This document shows positions 1-8,610 of a stretch of 64,000 nucleotides of DNA, in pieces. Under the pieces are notes generated by a model. That model was not told the origin of the DNA, did no database searches, and saw only the letters and a program-made list of their open reading frames with translations. The DNA lies in contig JARRLC010000002.1 in NCBI GenBank assembly GCA_037387425.1, forward strand, positions 1 to 64,000, read 5' to 3'. Source of the stretch: JARRLC01 sp037387425. GTDB lineage: Bacteria > Pseudomonadota > Alphaproteobacteria > Rhizobiales > Rhodomicrobiaceae. Both the position numbers and the translations under genes were made by a program. Position 1 is the first letter of the stretch; every line of letters starts with the position of its first letter.

Positions 1-591
1 ATCAACCTGCACGTCGCTAAGGGACGCGCGGTAACGAACGAAATTCTTGGCGCGACAGCGGCTTACGACATCACGCGCAAAGCGCTTGGCATGAGAAGCT
101 GCGTGAAAGAGAAGCCTGAGCAAAACCTCGCTCATGCTCCGGAACTGCCGAAAGTCTTCCGCTTCCCGTTTGGGGCGTGCCATACCGGGGCCATGCAGGA
201 AGTGGCGAAGGCCGGGCTTTTCGCAATCCAATGGGATGTATCAACTGTCGATCCAAGCCGCCACACCAGCGCCAGAAGCATCGCGCGCGCCGTCCTAACC
301 GAGGGGAAGCCTGGCTCTATCATCATAGCGCACGCCAACGGGCATGGATGGAACACCGCCAAAGCGCTGCCGCTGTTCATTCCGGCAATGCGCAAGCGCG
401 GCTATGAGTTCGTGACCGTCAGCGAGCTAATGGCAGCGGGCAAGCCGGAAATCGTATCCACATGCTATGATCGCCGCCCTGGTGACACCAACCGTTATGA
501 TGTGGTACGATTGCGTCGGAAACACCCGCGAAAACACCGTAGGAGAAAGAGTTCCGCCCCTGCCGCCTGGCCCGCTTTTATAGATCGGTGA
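1..591 (+). CDS. Polysaccharide deacetylase (NodB-like), C-terminal part, 5' end outside window
   Basis: The reading frame is open from base 1, so the gene starts upstream of the window. The visible part carries the C-terminal half of a NodB-type carbohydrate esterase fold: an RFPFGA segment, IQWDV (the motif with the Trp/Asp of the substrate pocket), and IIAHANGHG followed by a helix and a final YEFVTVSEL strand. The N-terminal metal-binding motifs (DD and HxxxH) would lie upstream and cannot be checked. After the domain comes a very basic tail (RRKHPRKHRRRK) of unknown role. Family members remove N- or O-acetyl groups from peptidoglycan, chitin-like or exopolysaccharide chains outside the cytoplasm. 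A second, full-length member lies at 38661-39764. Confidence 0.75.
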   Translation: MNLHVAKGRAVTNEILGATAAYDITRKALGMRSCVKEKPEQNLAHAPELPKVFRFPFGACHTGAMQEVAKAGLFAIQWDVSTVDPSRHTSARSIARAVLTEGKPGSIIIAHANGHGWNTAKALPLFIPAMRKRGYEFVTVSELMAAGKPEIVSTCYDRRPGDTNRYDVVRLRRKHPRKHRRRKSSAPAAWPAFIDR

Positions 592-602
592 CCATAGATC
601 AA

Positions 603-626
603 GTCTTTCGAACATCTTCGAAAGAC
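603..626. other. Perfect 9-bp stem-loop between deacetylase and GNAT genes
   Basis: GTCTTTCGA (603-611) and TCGAAAGAC (618-626) are exact inverted repeats around a 6-nt loop, 12 bases after the deacetylase stop. There is no T-run on either side, so it is a weak or factor-assisted terminator, an mRNA 3'-end protector, or a binding palindrome. Confidence 0.45.
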
Positions 627-653
627 ATCACTCGTTTATGAGGCAGGCAAATT

Positions 654-1181
654 ATGAATCAGAAAATTGGCCCTTCCGCGCCAGCTTTTGAGCTGTTCGA
701 GATGACGCCAGAACTGGCTGATGTGCTCGGTCCGGCGATTGCGGGCATTGAACCGTGGGTAAGTCTGAACTTCCAACCCGAGCTTATGACCGCGTTCATG
801 AAAAACGAAGATCCGGCGCTACAGCGCATGGCCGTCTTCGTGGACGGCGTCCCCGCTGGCGTCGTCGCTGTGCGTGAGCGATGGCTGCGTGGGCCATATC
901 TGCAATTGCTGGCGCTTTTGCCGCCATATCAGGGCCAAGGCCTGGGAACCGCGCTGCTTGAGTGGTTCGCCCAGCAGGCCGGACCATATGAGCGCTGGTT
1001 GTGGCTGTGCTGCTCGGCGTTCAACTCGCGCGCATTGGCGTTTTATCAACGCAACGGGTATGAGCAAATCGCTGTGCTGCCAGATCAAATCGTGGATGGC
1101 ATGAACGAACTCTTGCTGCGCAAGCGCGGTTTGCAAGTATATACTACGAAAGCACAATGTTGCCCTCCGGGCACAGAATAA
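654..1181 (+). CDS. GNAT-family N-acetyltransferase
   Basis: A 175-residue acetyl-CoA-dependent acetyltransferase of the Gcn5-related family. The acetyl-CoA pyrophosphate-binding motif A is clear (QGQGLGTA, residues 93-100) after the beta-strand LQLLALLP, and the C-terminal motif B region reads FYQRNGYE. The start at ATG 654 follows AGGCAGG. The substrate cannot be told from sequence; the family covers amino acids, antibiotics, tRNA wobble bases and protein N-termini. It stands alone between the deacetylase and the riboswitch-controlled btuB, in the same direction as both. Confidence 0.85.
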   Translation: MNQKIGPSAPAFELFEMTPELADVLGPAIAGIEPWVSLNFQPELMTAFMKNEDPALQRMAVFVDGVPAGVVAVRERWLRGPYLQLLALLPPYQGQGLGTALLEWFAQQAGPYERWLWLCCSAFNSRALAFYQRNGYEQIAVLPDQIVDGMNELLLRKRGLQVYTTKAQCCPPGTE

Positions 1182-1247
1182 CATTGCAAACCGTAATGCA
1201 CCTCATCCTCGATTGACCAATCGTGATGAGCGCGGAATCAATGTAGC

Positions 1248-1437
1248 TGGTGAAGGTCCGCCGCCGGGCAACCGGCGCGGTGAAAAGGGAACGCGGAAAA
1301 AGGGGGAGCACTCCTTTTAAGCCGCGGCTGTCCCCGCAACTGTAAGCGGTGAGCAAACCCATTGGCCACTGACGAACACTTCGTTGGGAAGGCTGGGTAA
1401 AGCTTTGACCCGCAAAGCCAGGAGACCTGCCTGCACC
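1248..1437 (+). promoter_or_regulatory. Cobalamin (adenosylcobalamin) riboswitch
   Basis: The conserved blocks of the cobalamin aptamer occur in order: GGTG followed by AAAAGGGAA (1283-1291), the GCCGCGGCTG/CCCCGCAACTGT block (1321-1342), GCCACTG (1365-1371), GGGAAGGC (1386-1393) and the B12 box AGCCAGGAGACCTGCC (1416-1431). The peripheral boundaries are approximate. It sits about 190 nt before btuB and should repress the receptor when cobalamin is plentiful. Whether it acts on transcription or translation is not evident; no intrinsic terminator follows the B12 box. Confidence 0.95.
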
Positions 1438-1527
1438 GCGTCACCCATTCTACGCTCGGGGTAAGCGTGGGAGCGGCTCTTTCCGCAGTGGTGGCGATCC
1501 TCGAATGGGGCGTTCAGGAGGGTCGTC

Positions 1528-1677
1528 GTGAACAGGACACAGAAACCTACTCGATATTCTATATGTGCCGTGCGTAGCGCGGCGGCGGTCTCCTTGTGCG
1601 CCATCACACACAGATGGGGGCCACCATGGCATATCAACGACTATCGACTTTCTCGCGCGTACTCGCTGCATCCGTAG
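1528..1677 (+). CDS. Small ORF between cobalamin riboswitch and btuB (possible leader peptide)
   Basis: A GTG at 1528 is preceded by a near-perfect Shine-Dalgarno (AGGAGGG, 1516-1522) with 5-nt spacing, a better ribosome-binding site than that of btuB itself. The frame encodes 49 residues starting MNRTQKPTRYSICAV and containing HRWGPPWH. It ends with TAG at 1675-1677, so it overlaps the first 52 nt of btuB in another frame. It could be a translated leader coupling riboswitch state to btuB translation, or a chance frame. No homolog is recognised. Confidence 0.4.
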   Translation: MNRTQKPTRYSICAVRSAAAVSLCAITHRWGPPWHINDYRLSRAYSLHP

Positions 1678-3578
1678 CGACGGGCGCAATCAGTCTTGGG
1701 CTGAGCACATTAGCTCATGCACAAAGCCAACAGGAACTACCTGAAATCGTTATCGAATCGGCAGGGCTTACTCCCGCTGAAGGCGACAAAACAGGCAGCG
1801 CCTATTCTGTCATCACTGGCGAAGAGCTGGAACAGCGCCAGATTCGCCACGCCGCCGAAGCGTTGCGTCAAATTCCTGGTGTGGCCGTAGGCCAATCGGG
1901 CGGTGTGGGCAGCATGGCGCAGGCGCGTGTTCGCGGCGCTGAAGCCAATCATGTTGTGGTGCGCATCGATGGCGTGGAAGTGAACTCGCTTAACAGCGGC
2001 GATTTTGACTTCTCCACACTGCTCACCGCAGATATCGAGCGCATCGAAGTGCTGCGCGGGCCGCAAAGTGGTGTCTACGGCAGTAATGCGCTAGCAGGCG
2101 TTATCAACATCGTGACGAAAAAGGGCAAAGGCCCGGCGCGTGTATCCGCGAGCGCCGAGATAGGTAGCTTCAACACCCGCGGAGCCACGGCCAGCGCGTC
2201 TGGTGGATCGGATAAAGGCTATCTCAGCGTCACCGCTTCCGGCCAAAAAACGGATGGCTACAACATCGCTCGTTCCGGTGACGAGAAAGACGGCTCGGAG
2301 CAAAAATCCATCTTCGCGCGCGGCGGCATCTCGCCGACCGAGAATTTCCGCATAAACGCCATGGCGCGCTTGCAGGAAAATCGCAACGATTTTGACCGCG
2401 ACGCAAATTGGGACGGCCTCTTGGACGATACATCGGGTGACAAAAACATCCGGCGTCAACGTATGGCGCGCATTTCCGCCGAACTCGACACGCTCAACAA
2501 GCATTGGAAGCACAAGCTTTTCGCCGATTATCTGGACGATGATCTTACCGCCAAAGGGGCGAATGCCTCGCTCAACAACGGCGACCGGAGCCATTATGGC
2601 TACGAAACATCGGTCATCATTGACACGCCATCGTTCTTCAACGCGCGGCACACCATCACCGGGCTCGTAGAACACAAGCACGAAAGCTTTGAAAGCAACG
2701 ACGCTTGGACCTCTGCCAGCGCCAGCCGCGACCAAAACGGTTTCGCCGCTGAATATCGCGGCGAGTTCGGGGGCGTGCTGTTCCTCACCGGCAATGTACG
2801 CCGCGACCTGAACGATGCATTCGACGACGCCACGACCTACCGCACCAGCGCATCATATCTCATCAAACAGACGAACACGCGTGTGCACGCCTCTTACGGC
2901 AAAGGCATCACCAACCCCACGTTTTTCGAGCAGTTCGGACTGTATAGCGGCTTCGTGGGCAATCCTAATCTAACGCCGGAGCAATCCATCGGCTGGGATG
3001 CGGGCGTGGAACAAACCTTCCTGGATGGCGTCGTCAAGGTGGACGTGACCTATTTCAACGCCGATCTTACAGACGAAATCGCGTATACATCGCTTCCCGC
3101 GTGGCAGTTCACCTACATCAATGCCGATGGCACAAGCAAGCGTCAGGGCGTGGAAGTAAAGCTATCGTTGAAGCCGTCCGAGAACTGGAATATCGCCGGT
3201 TCGTATACTTATACCGACACCAAAGACCCGGACGGAATGCCTGAAATCCGCCGTCCGAAACACGCCGCCAGCCTCAATGTGAACTACATATTTGCAGACG
3301 GGCGCGGACAAATCGGCGCGGGCCTCATCTACAACGGCAAGATGGACGACACGATTTTCAACGGCTTAAATCCACGCGTTACGCTGGACGACTACCTGCT
3401 GGTGAACGTCGCCGCATCCTACAAGCTCGACGACCGCATCACGCTGTTCGGGCGCGTAGAAAACATGCTCAACACAGATTACGAGGAGGTCTACGGCTAT
3501 ACGTCGGCTCCCGCCGCAGCCTATGCCGGGCTGAAGGTGGAATTCACTGAAGACGCGCCGCTAGAGCCAATGAAATAA
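1626..3578 (+). CDS. btuB: TonB-dependent vitamin B12 receptor BtuB
   Basis: An outer-membrane TonB-dependent receptor of 650 residues. A signal peptide ends at AHA (about residue 32), followed by a TonB-box-like EIVI, a plug domain with the usual ALRQIPGV, VRGAEANH and LRGPQSGVYG segments, and a 22-strand-type barrel. The barrel ends in an aromatic strand followed by about ten extra residues (TEDAPLEPMK), slightly unusual because most barrels finish on the terminal Phe. The cobalamin riboswitch just upstream supports cobalamin or another corrinoid as substrate. I chose ATG 1626 because it gives a normal signal peptide; in-frame GTG 1596 and ATG 1614 are alternatives. No btuCDF genes are next to it, so the inner-membrane importer must be encoded elsewhere. 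Confidence 0.9.
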   Translation: MAYQRLSTFSRVLAASVATGAISLGLSTLAHAQSQQELPEIVIESAGLTPAEGDKTGSAYSVITGEELEQRQIRHAAEALRQIPGVAVGQSGGVGSMAQARVRGAEANHVVVRIDGVEVNSLNSGDFDFSTLLTADIERIEVLRGPQSGVYGSNALAGVINIVTKKGKGPARVSASAEIGSFNTRGATASASGGSDKGYLSVTASGQKTDGYNIARSGDEKDGSEQKSIFARGGISPTENFRINAMARLQENRNDFDRDANWDGLLDDTSGDKNIRRQRMARISAELDTLNKHWKHKLFADYLDDDLTAKGANASLNNGDRSHYGYETSVIIDTPSFFNARHTITGLVEHKHESFESNDAWTSASASRDQNGFAAEYRGEFGGVLFLTGNVRRDLNDAFDDATTYRTSASYLIKQTNTRVHASYGKGITNPTFFEQFGLYSGFVGNPNLTPEQSIGWDAGVEQTFLDGVVKVDVTYFNADLTDEIAYTSLPAWQFTYINADGTSKRQGVEVKLSLKPSENWNIAGSYTYTDTKDPDGMPEIRRPKHAASLNVNYIFADGRGQIGAGLIYNGKMDDTIFNGLNPRVTLDDYLLVNVAASYKLDDRITLFGRVENMLNTDYEEVYGYTSAPAAAYAGLKVEFTEDAPLEPMK

Positions 3579-3591
3579 CAAAAGAAACTCT

Positions 3592-3663
3592 CGAGCCGAC
3601 TCAACCCCGCGGTCGGCTCGCTTCGGTCACGGCGTCTCCGCTAAGGCGCCGTGACCGTTTTTT
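3592..3663 (+). terminator. Double hairpin and T-run: intrinsic terminator of btuB
   Basis: Two stems follow the btuB stop. The first pairs CGAGCCGAC (3592-3600) with GTCGGCTCG (3612-3620). The second pairs an 11-bp arm (3624-3634) with 3647-3657 and is followed by TTTTTT (3658-3663), the classic intrinsic terminator form for the + strand. It ends 17 nt before the stop of the convergent prpE. Confidence 0.85.
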
Positions 3664-3680
3664 GAAAGTTGCAATGCCCC

Positions 3681-5621
3681 TCAGGACGCTTTCGCGCTAT
3701 CTGTTTTTCCAGAAGCGCCCGCCAATCCGTGCGCCTTCAGCACGTCGCTCACCTCATTCAAAATCATCGGATCATCAATGGTAGCGGGCATTTTATATGG
3801 CTCGCCATCTGCGATGTGACGCATGGTGCCACGCAGGATCTTGCCGGACCGCGTCTTCGGCAGACGCTGCAAGCAAATCGCCAGCTTGAACGCCGCTACG
3901 GGGCCGATTTCGTCACGCACTTTCTGCACGACTTCCTTTTCAATCACGGCGTTATCTTTCGTTACGCCCGATTTCAGCACCACGAAGCCCATCGGCACTT
4001 GGCCTTTCAACGCGTCAGCCACGCCGATCACCGCACATTCGGCCACATCTGGATGTTCAGCGATCACCTCTTCCAGCGCGCCGGTGGAAAGCCGGTGGCC
4101 CGCCACGTTGATGATGTCATCCGTGCGCGCCATGATGAAGGCGTAGCCGTCCTTGTCGATGTACCCGGCGTCGGCGGTTTTGTAATAGCCGGGGAACTCT
4201 TTCAGGTAGCTGCTGCGGAAACGGGCGTCGCCAGTCCACAAAGATACCAGGCAGCCGGGCGGCAGCGGCAAGCGGATGGACAGCGCTCCAGTTTGCCCGC
4301 GCGGCACTTCCTTATTGTTCAGATCAAGCACGCGGAGATCGTAGCCAGGCATGGGCACCGTCGGCGAGCCGCGTTTGACTGGCAGTTTTCCAAGCCCCAT
4401 CGGGTTGCCAACGATAGGCCATGCGGTTTCGGTCTGCCACCAATGGTCGATAACCGGGACATTCAGCAAGTCTTCGGCCCATTTCACGGTGTCCGGGTCG
4501 GCGCGTTCGCCAGCCAGGAACAGCGAGCGGAAATGCTCGATATTGTATTTCTTGAGGAATTCGCCTTTTGCGTCTTCCTTTTTAATGGCGCGGAAAGCGG
4601 TCGGCGCGGTGAACAGCGACACGACTTTATGCTCATCTATCACGCGCCAGAACGCGCCTGCATCGGGTGTACCCACGGGTTTGCCTTCGTAAAGGACGGT
4701 GGTCGCACCGTGTAAGAGCGGCGCATACACGATGTAGGAATGCCCCACAACCCAGCCAACATCAGATGCGGCCCAGAAAACCTCACCCGGATTAATGTCG
4801 TAGTGGTTTTTCATGGTCCATTTCAGCGCCACCATATGCCCGCCATTGTCGCGCACAACGCCCTTCGGCTGGCCGGTGGTGCCAGATGTATAGAGGATGT
4901 AAAGCGGATCGGTCGCCGCGAGAATAGCCGCATCGGCGCGTTTCCCGCGAACCTTGGCGTCATTGAAAAGCTGCGCCCAGTCTGCATCCCGGCCGGGCAT
5001 CAGCGCGGCGCGTTCTTCCGGGCGCTGGAAGATGATGCAGCTTTCCGGTTTGTGGTCGGCCTGTTCAATGGCGGCGTCAAGAAGCGGCTTGTATTTCACC
5101 ACGCGGCCCGGCTCCAGCCCACAACTGGCGGAGAGAATAAGCTTCGGTTTGGCGTCGTTAAGGCGTGTCGCCAGCTCATGCGCGGCGAACCCACCGAACA
5201 CCACCGAATGGATGGCTCCCAGCCGGGCGCAAGCCAACATACCGATCACCGTTTCGGGAATCATCGGCATGTAAATGACGACGCGATCGCCCTTTTTCAC
5301 GCCCTTATCGCGGAGCACGGCTGCGAAAGCTGCGACATCGTCGGTTAACTCCGCGTAAGTGTAGGTGCGTTTTGTGCCCGTCATCGGGCTGTCATAGATG
5401 AGCGCGGGCTGATTCGGTCGCTTGCCGGAGATCACGTGGCGGTCAAGGCAATTGAACGCGGTATTGCAGAGCGCTCCAGCGAACCAACGGCCATATTGGC
5501 CTTGTTTGGCGTCGAAAATTTTGGTCGCGGGCTTGATCCAGTCGATTTCCTCGGCGGCGGCGGCCCAAAAACCGATGGGATCGCGTTTCCAGCTTTCATA
5601 AACTTCGTGATAGCGGCTCAC
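3681..5621 (-). CDS. prpE: Propionyl-CoA synthetase (acetyl-CoA synthetase family)
   Basis: An AMP-forming acyl-CoA synthetase of 646 residues. It activates propionate (and likely acetate) with ATP and CoA through an acyl-adenylate. Visible motifs are the phosphate loop YTSGTTGQPKGV (residues 244-255), the WWQTE motif (394-398) and the C-terminal TRSGKILRG holding the adenylation Lys. The N-terminal YHEVYESWKRDPIGFW and the overall spacing match PrpE better than Acs. GTG at 5621 is the preferred start because GGGGAGG lies 6-12 nt upstream; an ATG five codons earlier overlaps that ribosome site. The gene is convergent with btuB. Propionyl-CoA use via methylmalonyl-CoA mutase needs B12, which may be a coincidence of position. 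Confidence 0.85.
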   Translation of the reverse strand: MSRYHEVYESWKRDPIGFWAAAAEEIDWIKPATKIFDAKQGQYGRWFAGALCNTAFNCLDRHVISGKRPNQPALIYDSPMTGTKRTYTYAELTDDVAAFAAVLRDKGVKKGDRVVIYMPMIPETVIGMLACARLGAIHSVVFGGFAAHELATRLNDAKPKLILSASCGLEPGRVVKYKPLLDAAIEQADHKPESCIIFQRPEERAALMPGRDADWAQLFNDAKVRGKRADAAILAATDPLYILYTSGTTGQPKGVVRDNGGHMVALKWTMKNHYDINPGEVFWAASDVGWVVGHSYIVYAPLLHGATTVLYEGKPVGTPDAGAFWRVIDEHKVVSLFTAPTAFRAIKKEDAKGEFLKKYNIEHFRSLFLAGERADPDTVKWAEDLLNVPVIDHWWQTETAWPIVGNPMGLGKLPVKRGSPTVPMPGYDLRVLDLNNKEVPRGQTGALSIRLPLPPGCLVSLWTGDARFRSSYLKEFPGYYKTADAGYIDKDGYAFIMARTDDIINVAGHRLSTGALEEVIAEHPDVAECAVIGVADALKGQVPMGFVVLKSGVTKDNAVIEKEVVQKVRDEIGPVAAFKLAICLQRLPKTRSGKILRGTMRHIADGEPYKMPATIDDPMILNEVSDVLKAHGLAGASGKTDSAKAS

Positions 5622-5903
5622 TGCGTTCCTCCCCATCGATTCTTATTACAGCCAACTTTGTTCTTAACCGCATAGTGCGGGGCTTAACAAGCACTGACAA
5701 GATGTTCTTTTAGGCAAGCTTTGACGCTACCGATAAGGTACGCCCATATGTGAGAATTTTTTAAGGAAATGACGACATCCACGGGGAAAATATGGATTTT
5801 CCTGGCTCAAAAGATAGCGGCGGCCGCTTGAAAGTTTTATGATGCTTTGCGGCGCATTGTAAGACACACTTAATCATTCAGCGCGCTGTCGATGAGGTAT
5901 CCG

Positions 5904-6110
5904 ATGGAAGAGGACCGTAGCCAGCACCTTAGAGAGATGCTGGCGCAATTAAAACAAGAACACCGCGACCTGGACACAGCTATATCCGAGCTTGAAAATT
6001 CAGTTCGCTCCGATCAACTCCAGATTAGACGGCTTAAGAAGAAAAAGTTGGACCTGAAAGATCAAATTTCCCGCACGGAAGACGCCTTGTTTCCTGACGT
6101 AATCGCGTAA
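5904..6110 (+). CDS. YdcH/DUF465 family small coiled-coil protein
   Basis: A 68-residue, highly charged, all-helical protein with the pattern LxxEHRDLDxxI...LQIRRLKKKKLxLKDQI, typical of the YdcH (DUF465) family found across alphaproteobacteria. Function is unknown; the sequence predicts a short antiparallel coiled-coil hairpin. GAGG at 5894-5897 sits 6 nt before ATG 5904, so this start is preferred over the ATG at 5892. It precedes purE in the same direction with an 86-nt gap. Confidence 0.85.
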   Translation: MEEDRSQHLREMLAQLKQEHRDLDTAISELENSVRSDQLQIRRLKKKKLDLKDQISRTEDALFPDVIA

Positions 6111-6196
6111 CACGAGCGGCTTTTCCTTGCCATGGGGCCCCAGTTCGGCTATTCGGCCCCGGGGGATCTATTTAACAAAATTTAGGCAGGCAGAGC

Positions 6197-6694
6197 GTGA
6201 CACGTCCGCAGCCACTAGTTGGCATCATCATGGGTAGCCAGAGCGACTGGCCAACAATGCGTCAGGCCGCCGATGCGCTGGAAGAATTGGACGTCGCTTT
6301 TGAGACGCGAATCGTTTCCGCGCACCGCACGCCTAAGCGGCTCTACACTTACGCGCAAGAAGCCGCCGGACGCGGGCTTAAAGTCATCATTGCTGGCGCT
6401 GGCGGGGCTGCGCATCTGCCCGGCATGACAGCCTCGCTCACCACATTGCCAGTGCTGGGCGTTCCGGTGCTATCGTCGCAGTCACTCGTGGGGGTTGATA
6501 GCCTCTTGTCCATTGTGCAAATGCCTCGGGGCGTCCCTGTTGGCACGCTCGCGGTGGGGGAAGCCGGTGCGTTCAACGCCGGGCTTATGGCTGCCCAAAT
6601 CCTGGCGCTGGGTGATCCAGACTTAGGTAAACGCTTGGCGGCTTGGCGCGCGGCGCGCACAGACGCCGTGGCCAAGGCCCCCAGCGATGGGTAA
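6197..6694 (+). CDS. purE: 5-(carboxyamino)imidazole ribonucleotide mutase
   Basis: Class I PurE, 165 residues: moves the carboxyl group of N5-CAIR to C4 to give CAIR in purine biosynthesis. The active-site motifs GSQSDW (13-18) and SAHRTP (41-46) are intact, as is the GGAAHLPGM loop that follows. The start is GTG 6197. The last 8 nt overlap purK, so the two consecutive pathway enzymes are translationally coupled. Confidence 0.97.
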   Translation: MTRPQPLVGIIMGSQSDWPTMRQAADALEELDVAFETRIVSAHRTPKRLYTYAQEAAGRGLKVIIAGAGGAAHLPGMTASLTTLPVLGVPVLSSQSLVGVDSLLSIVQMPRGVPVGTLAVGEAGAFNAGLMAAQILALGDPDLGKRLAAWRAARTDAVAKAPSDG

Positions 6695-7793
6695 CATCTT
6701 ACCACCCGGCAGCGTCGTGGGCATCGTCGGCGGCGGACAGCTTGGGCGGATGCTGGCAACAGCGGCGGCACGTCTGGGGTTACGTGCAAGCATTTTCGAG
6801 CCGCAAAAAGACGCGCCCGCGTTCGATGCAGCGGCATTTCGGCATTGCGCTCCGTATGACGACGTCTCCGCGCTGGAGGCCTTCGCCCAAGAGGCCGATG
6901 TTGTAACGCTCGAATTTGAAAATGTGCCAGTTTCAGCGCTGGAAATCATCGAGCGCTACACGCCTGTTTTTCCGCCACGCCAAGCGCTGCAAGTCGCGCA
7001 GGACCGCATCGCCGAGAAAGCGTTCATCACATCGCTGGGGTTGCCGCTCGGCGCGTATGAGCCGGTGGAAGGGGCTGACGCGCTCGGCGAGGCATACGCA
7101 CGGCTTGTGGCAAGAGCCCCTGGCACGGCTTATTTAAAGCGCGCGCGTCACGGTTATGACGGCAAAGGCCAGATGCGCCTCGTCAGCGCCGATGACATCC
7201 CCGCCGCGGAAAGCTGGCTAGGCGCCGAAACGGCCGTGCTGGAAGCAGCGGTTCCCTTCGCAATGGAAATCTCCATGCTGGCTGTGCGCGGAGCTGACGG
7301 CGCGATGGCATTCTACGATCCGCCACACAACACCCACGCCGAGGGCATCCTGCGCGAGTGCCTCGTGCCCGCGCCTATCTCCGCCGCTACGCGCACGCAG
7401 GCCGAAAACTACGCCCGCCGCATTGCCGAAGCACTCGACTATGTCGGCGTGCTGGCCATCGAACTGTTCCTTGTCCGCGAAGCTGACGGCAACGAACACC
7501 TACTTCTTAACGAAATCGCCCCGCGCGTGCACAATAGCGGGCACTGGACCGCCGATACCTGCACAGTCGGCCAGTTCGAGAACCACATTCGCGCAGTGGC
7601 AGGCTGGCCGCTTGGCTCCACGGCTCGGCATTCAGAAGCACGCATGGTGAATTTGCTGGGCCACGAAGCGCTTGAATGGCGCACGCTGCTCACCGACAAC
7701 CCCGCCCGCATGCTTACCCTCTACGGAAAATCCGATGTGCGATCCGGCCGCAAAATGGGGCATTACGTGGATTTGTCGCCGCTTGTGAAGTAA
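6687..7793 (+). CDS. purK: 5-(carboxyamino)imidazole ribonucleotide synthase
   Basis: ATP-grasp enzyme of 368 residues that carboxylates AIR with bicarbonate and ATP to N5-CAIR, feeding PurE. The N-terminal GIVGGGQLGRML dinucleotide-like fold, the central TAYLKRARHGYDGKGQ glycine-rich lid and the metal-binding LLLNEIAPRVHNSGHW segment are present and normal. It starts within the end of purE. Confidence 0.97.
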   Translation: MGNILPPGSVVGIVGGGQLGRMLATAAARLGLRASIFEPQKDAPAFDAAAFRHCAPYDDVSALEAFAQEADVVTLEFENVPVSALEIIERYTPVFPPRQALQVAQDRIAEKAFITSLGLPLGAYEPVEGADALGEAYARLVARAPGTAYLKRARHGYDGKGQMRLVSADDIPAAESWLGAETAVLEAAVPFAMEISMLAVRGADGAMAFYDPPHNTHAEGILRECLVPAPISAATRTQAENYARRIAEALDYVGVLAIELFLVREADGNEHLLLNEIAPRVHNSGHWTADTCTVGQFENHIRAVAGWPLGSTARHSEARMVNLLGHEALEWRTLLTDNPARMLTLYGKSDVRSGRKMGHYVDLSPLVK

Positions 7794-7992
7794 GGTTCCC
7801 GCGCCGTTTCGTGAAATGGCGGATCTCTAAACATTTACCGCGCATTTGTTAAGGCTATTTGGAAATCGGAAGCGAGCAATTTCGCCGCCTTTCAGGTGTT
7901 CGCGGCAATTTTCAGCAAAATTTACACATCAAATTGAGGCGACGTTCGCACCTCACCCAGCAAAATGTCTCCCGTATATTGGGAGAAGTTGC

Positions 7993-8415
7993 ATGTTGAG
8001 TACCGCGGTACCGCTATCGGGCATGCAGGTGGCGAGTATGCGCCTGACTGCCAGCGCCAGCAACATCGCCAACGTGAATTCGGACGGCGCTCTGCCTGAC
8101 GCCAGCGGAACCGTTCCCGTAGACGCGCAGACGGTCTATCAGCCGGTGCAAATTCAGCAGAGCTCGATGGCGATGGAAAATGGCCAAGGCGCTATGACGG
8201 TTGGCACGGTTCGCAATGTCGCGCCGTCCTATGTCGCCGCATACGATCCGGATGCTTCTTACGCCAATGAAGACGGGCTGGTCGCCTCACCGAATGTCGA
8301 TATGGCGACCGAGATGCTAAACCTAACGACCGCGAAAATGGACTTCAAGCTGAACGTAATTACGCTCCAGACGATCAACGACATGGTGGATACGCTGTAT
8401 GAATTAGATAAGTAA
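7993..8415 (+). CDS. FlgC-like flagellar rod/hook-family protein, stand-alone
   Basis: A 140-residue protein with both terminal signatures of the flagellar axial family: an N-terminal heptad helix ending ASNIANVNS and a C-terminal NVDMATEMLNLTTAKMDF helix, as in the proximal-rod protein FlgC. GGGAGAAG lies just before ATG 7993. No other flagellar gene is nearby. It may be a second FlgC-like rod protein used by a flagellum encoded elsewhere, or a repurposed paralog. The middle region is short and shows no filament or hook domain. Confidence 0.7.
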   Translation: MLSTAVPLSGMQVASMRLTASASNIANVNSDGALPDASGTVPVDAQTVYQPVQIQQSSMAMENGQGAMTVGTVRNVAPSYVAAYDPDASYANEDGLVASPNVDMATEMLNLTTAKMDFKLNVITLQTINDMVDTLYELDK

Positions 8416-8610
8416 CAGTTGCAACAAATGCGTTCTCATTTGAGAGGACTAGCGCCCATGTTTTGTCTTGTTACGCTATATCTGCTGTGTTGTTTCCGCC
8501 TAAAACCGGAAACCAATTCGCCTCGTGGTTCGAATTAGAGATTGTTGAATATCAACACACAGGTATCAATTGCCAGTATTCTCGCGCGGCATAGTGATAT
8601 CCGCCTTGCC
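8416..8610. other. Convergent intergenic region with three short stem-loops
   Basis: Between the FlgC-like gene and tgt lie a GTTTCCG/CGGAAAC hairpin (about 8492-8514), an AATTCG/CGAATT pair (about 8515-8536) and TGTTGA/TCAACA (about 8542-8556). They probably end transcription from both sides. No T-run of canonical length follows any of them. Confidence 0.35.

Noticed and set aside
3669..4715. Long + strand open frame (348 codons) opposite prpE
   Set aside because: It lies entirely antisense to a gene with all catalytic motifs of acyl-CoA synthetases, and its product is His/Arg-rich with no domain or ribosome site.
6134..6163. GGGGCC/GGCCCC pairing upstream of purE as a terminator
   Set aside because: Loop is long and no T-run follows; purE needs transcription through or just after this point.
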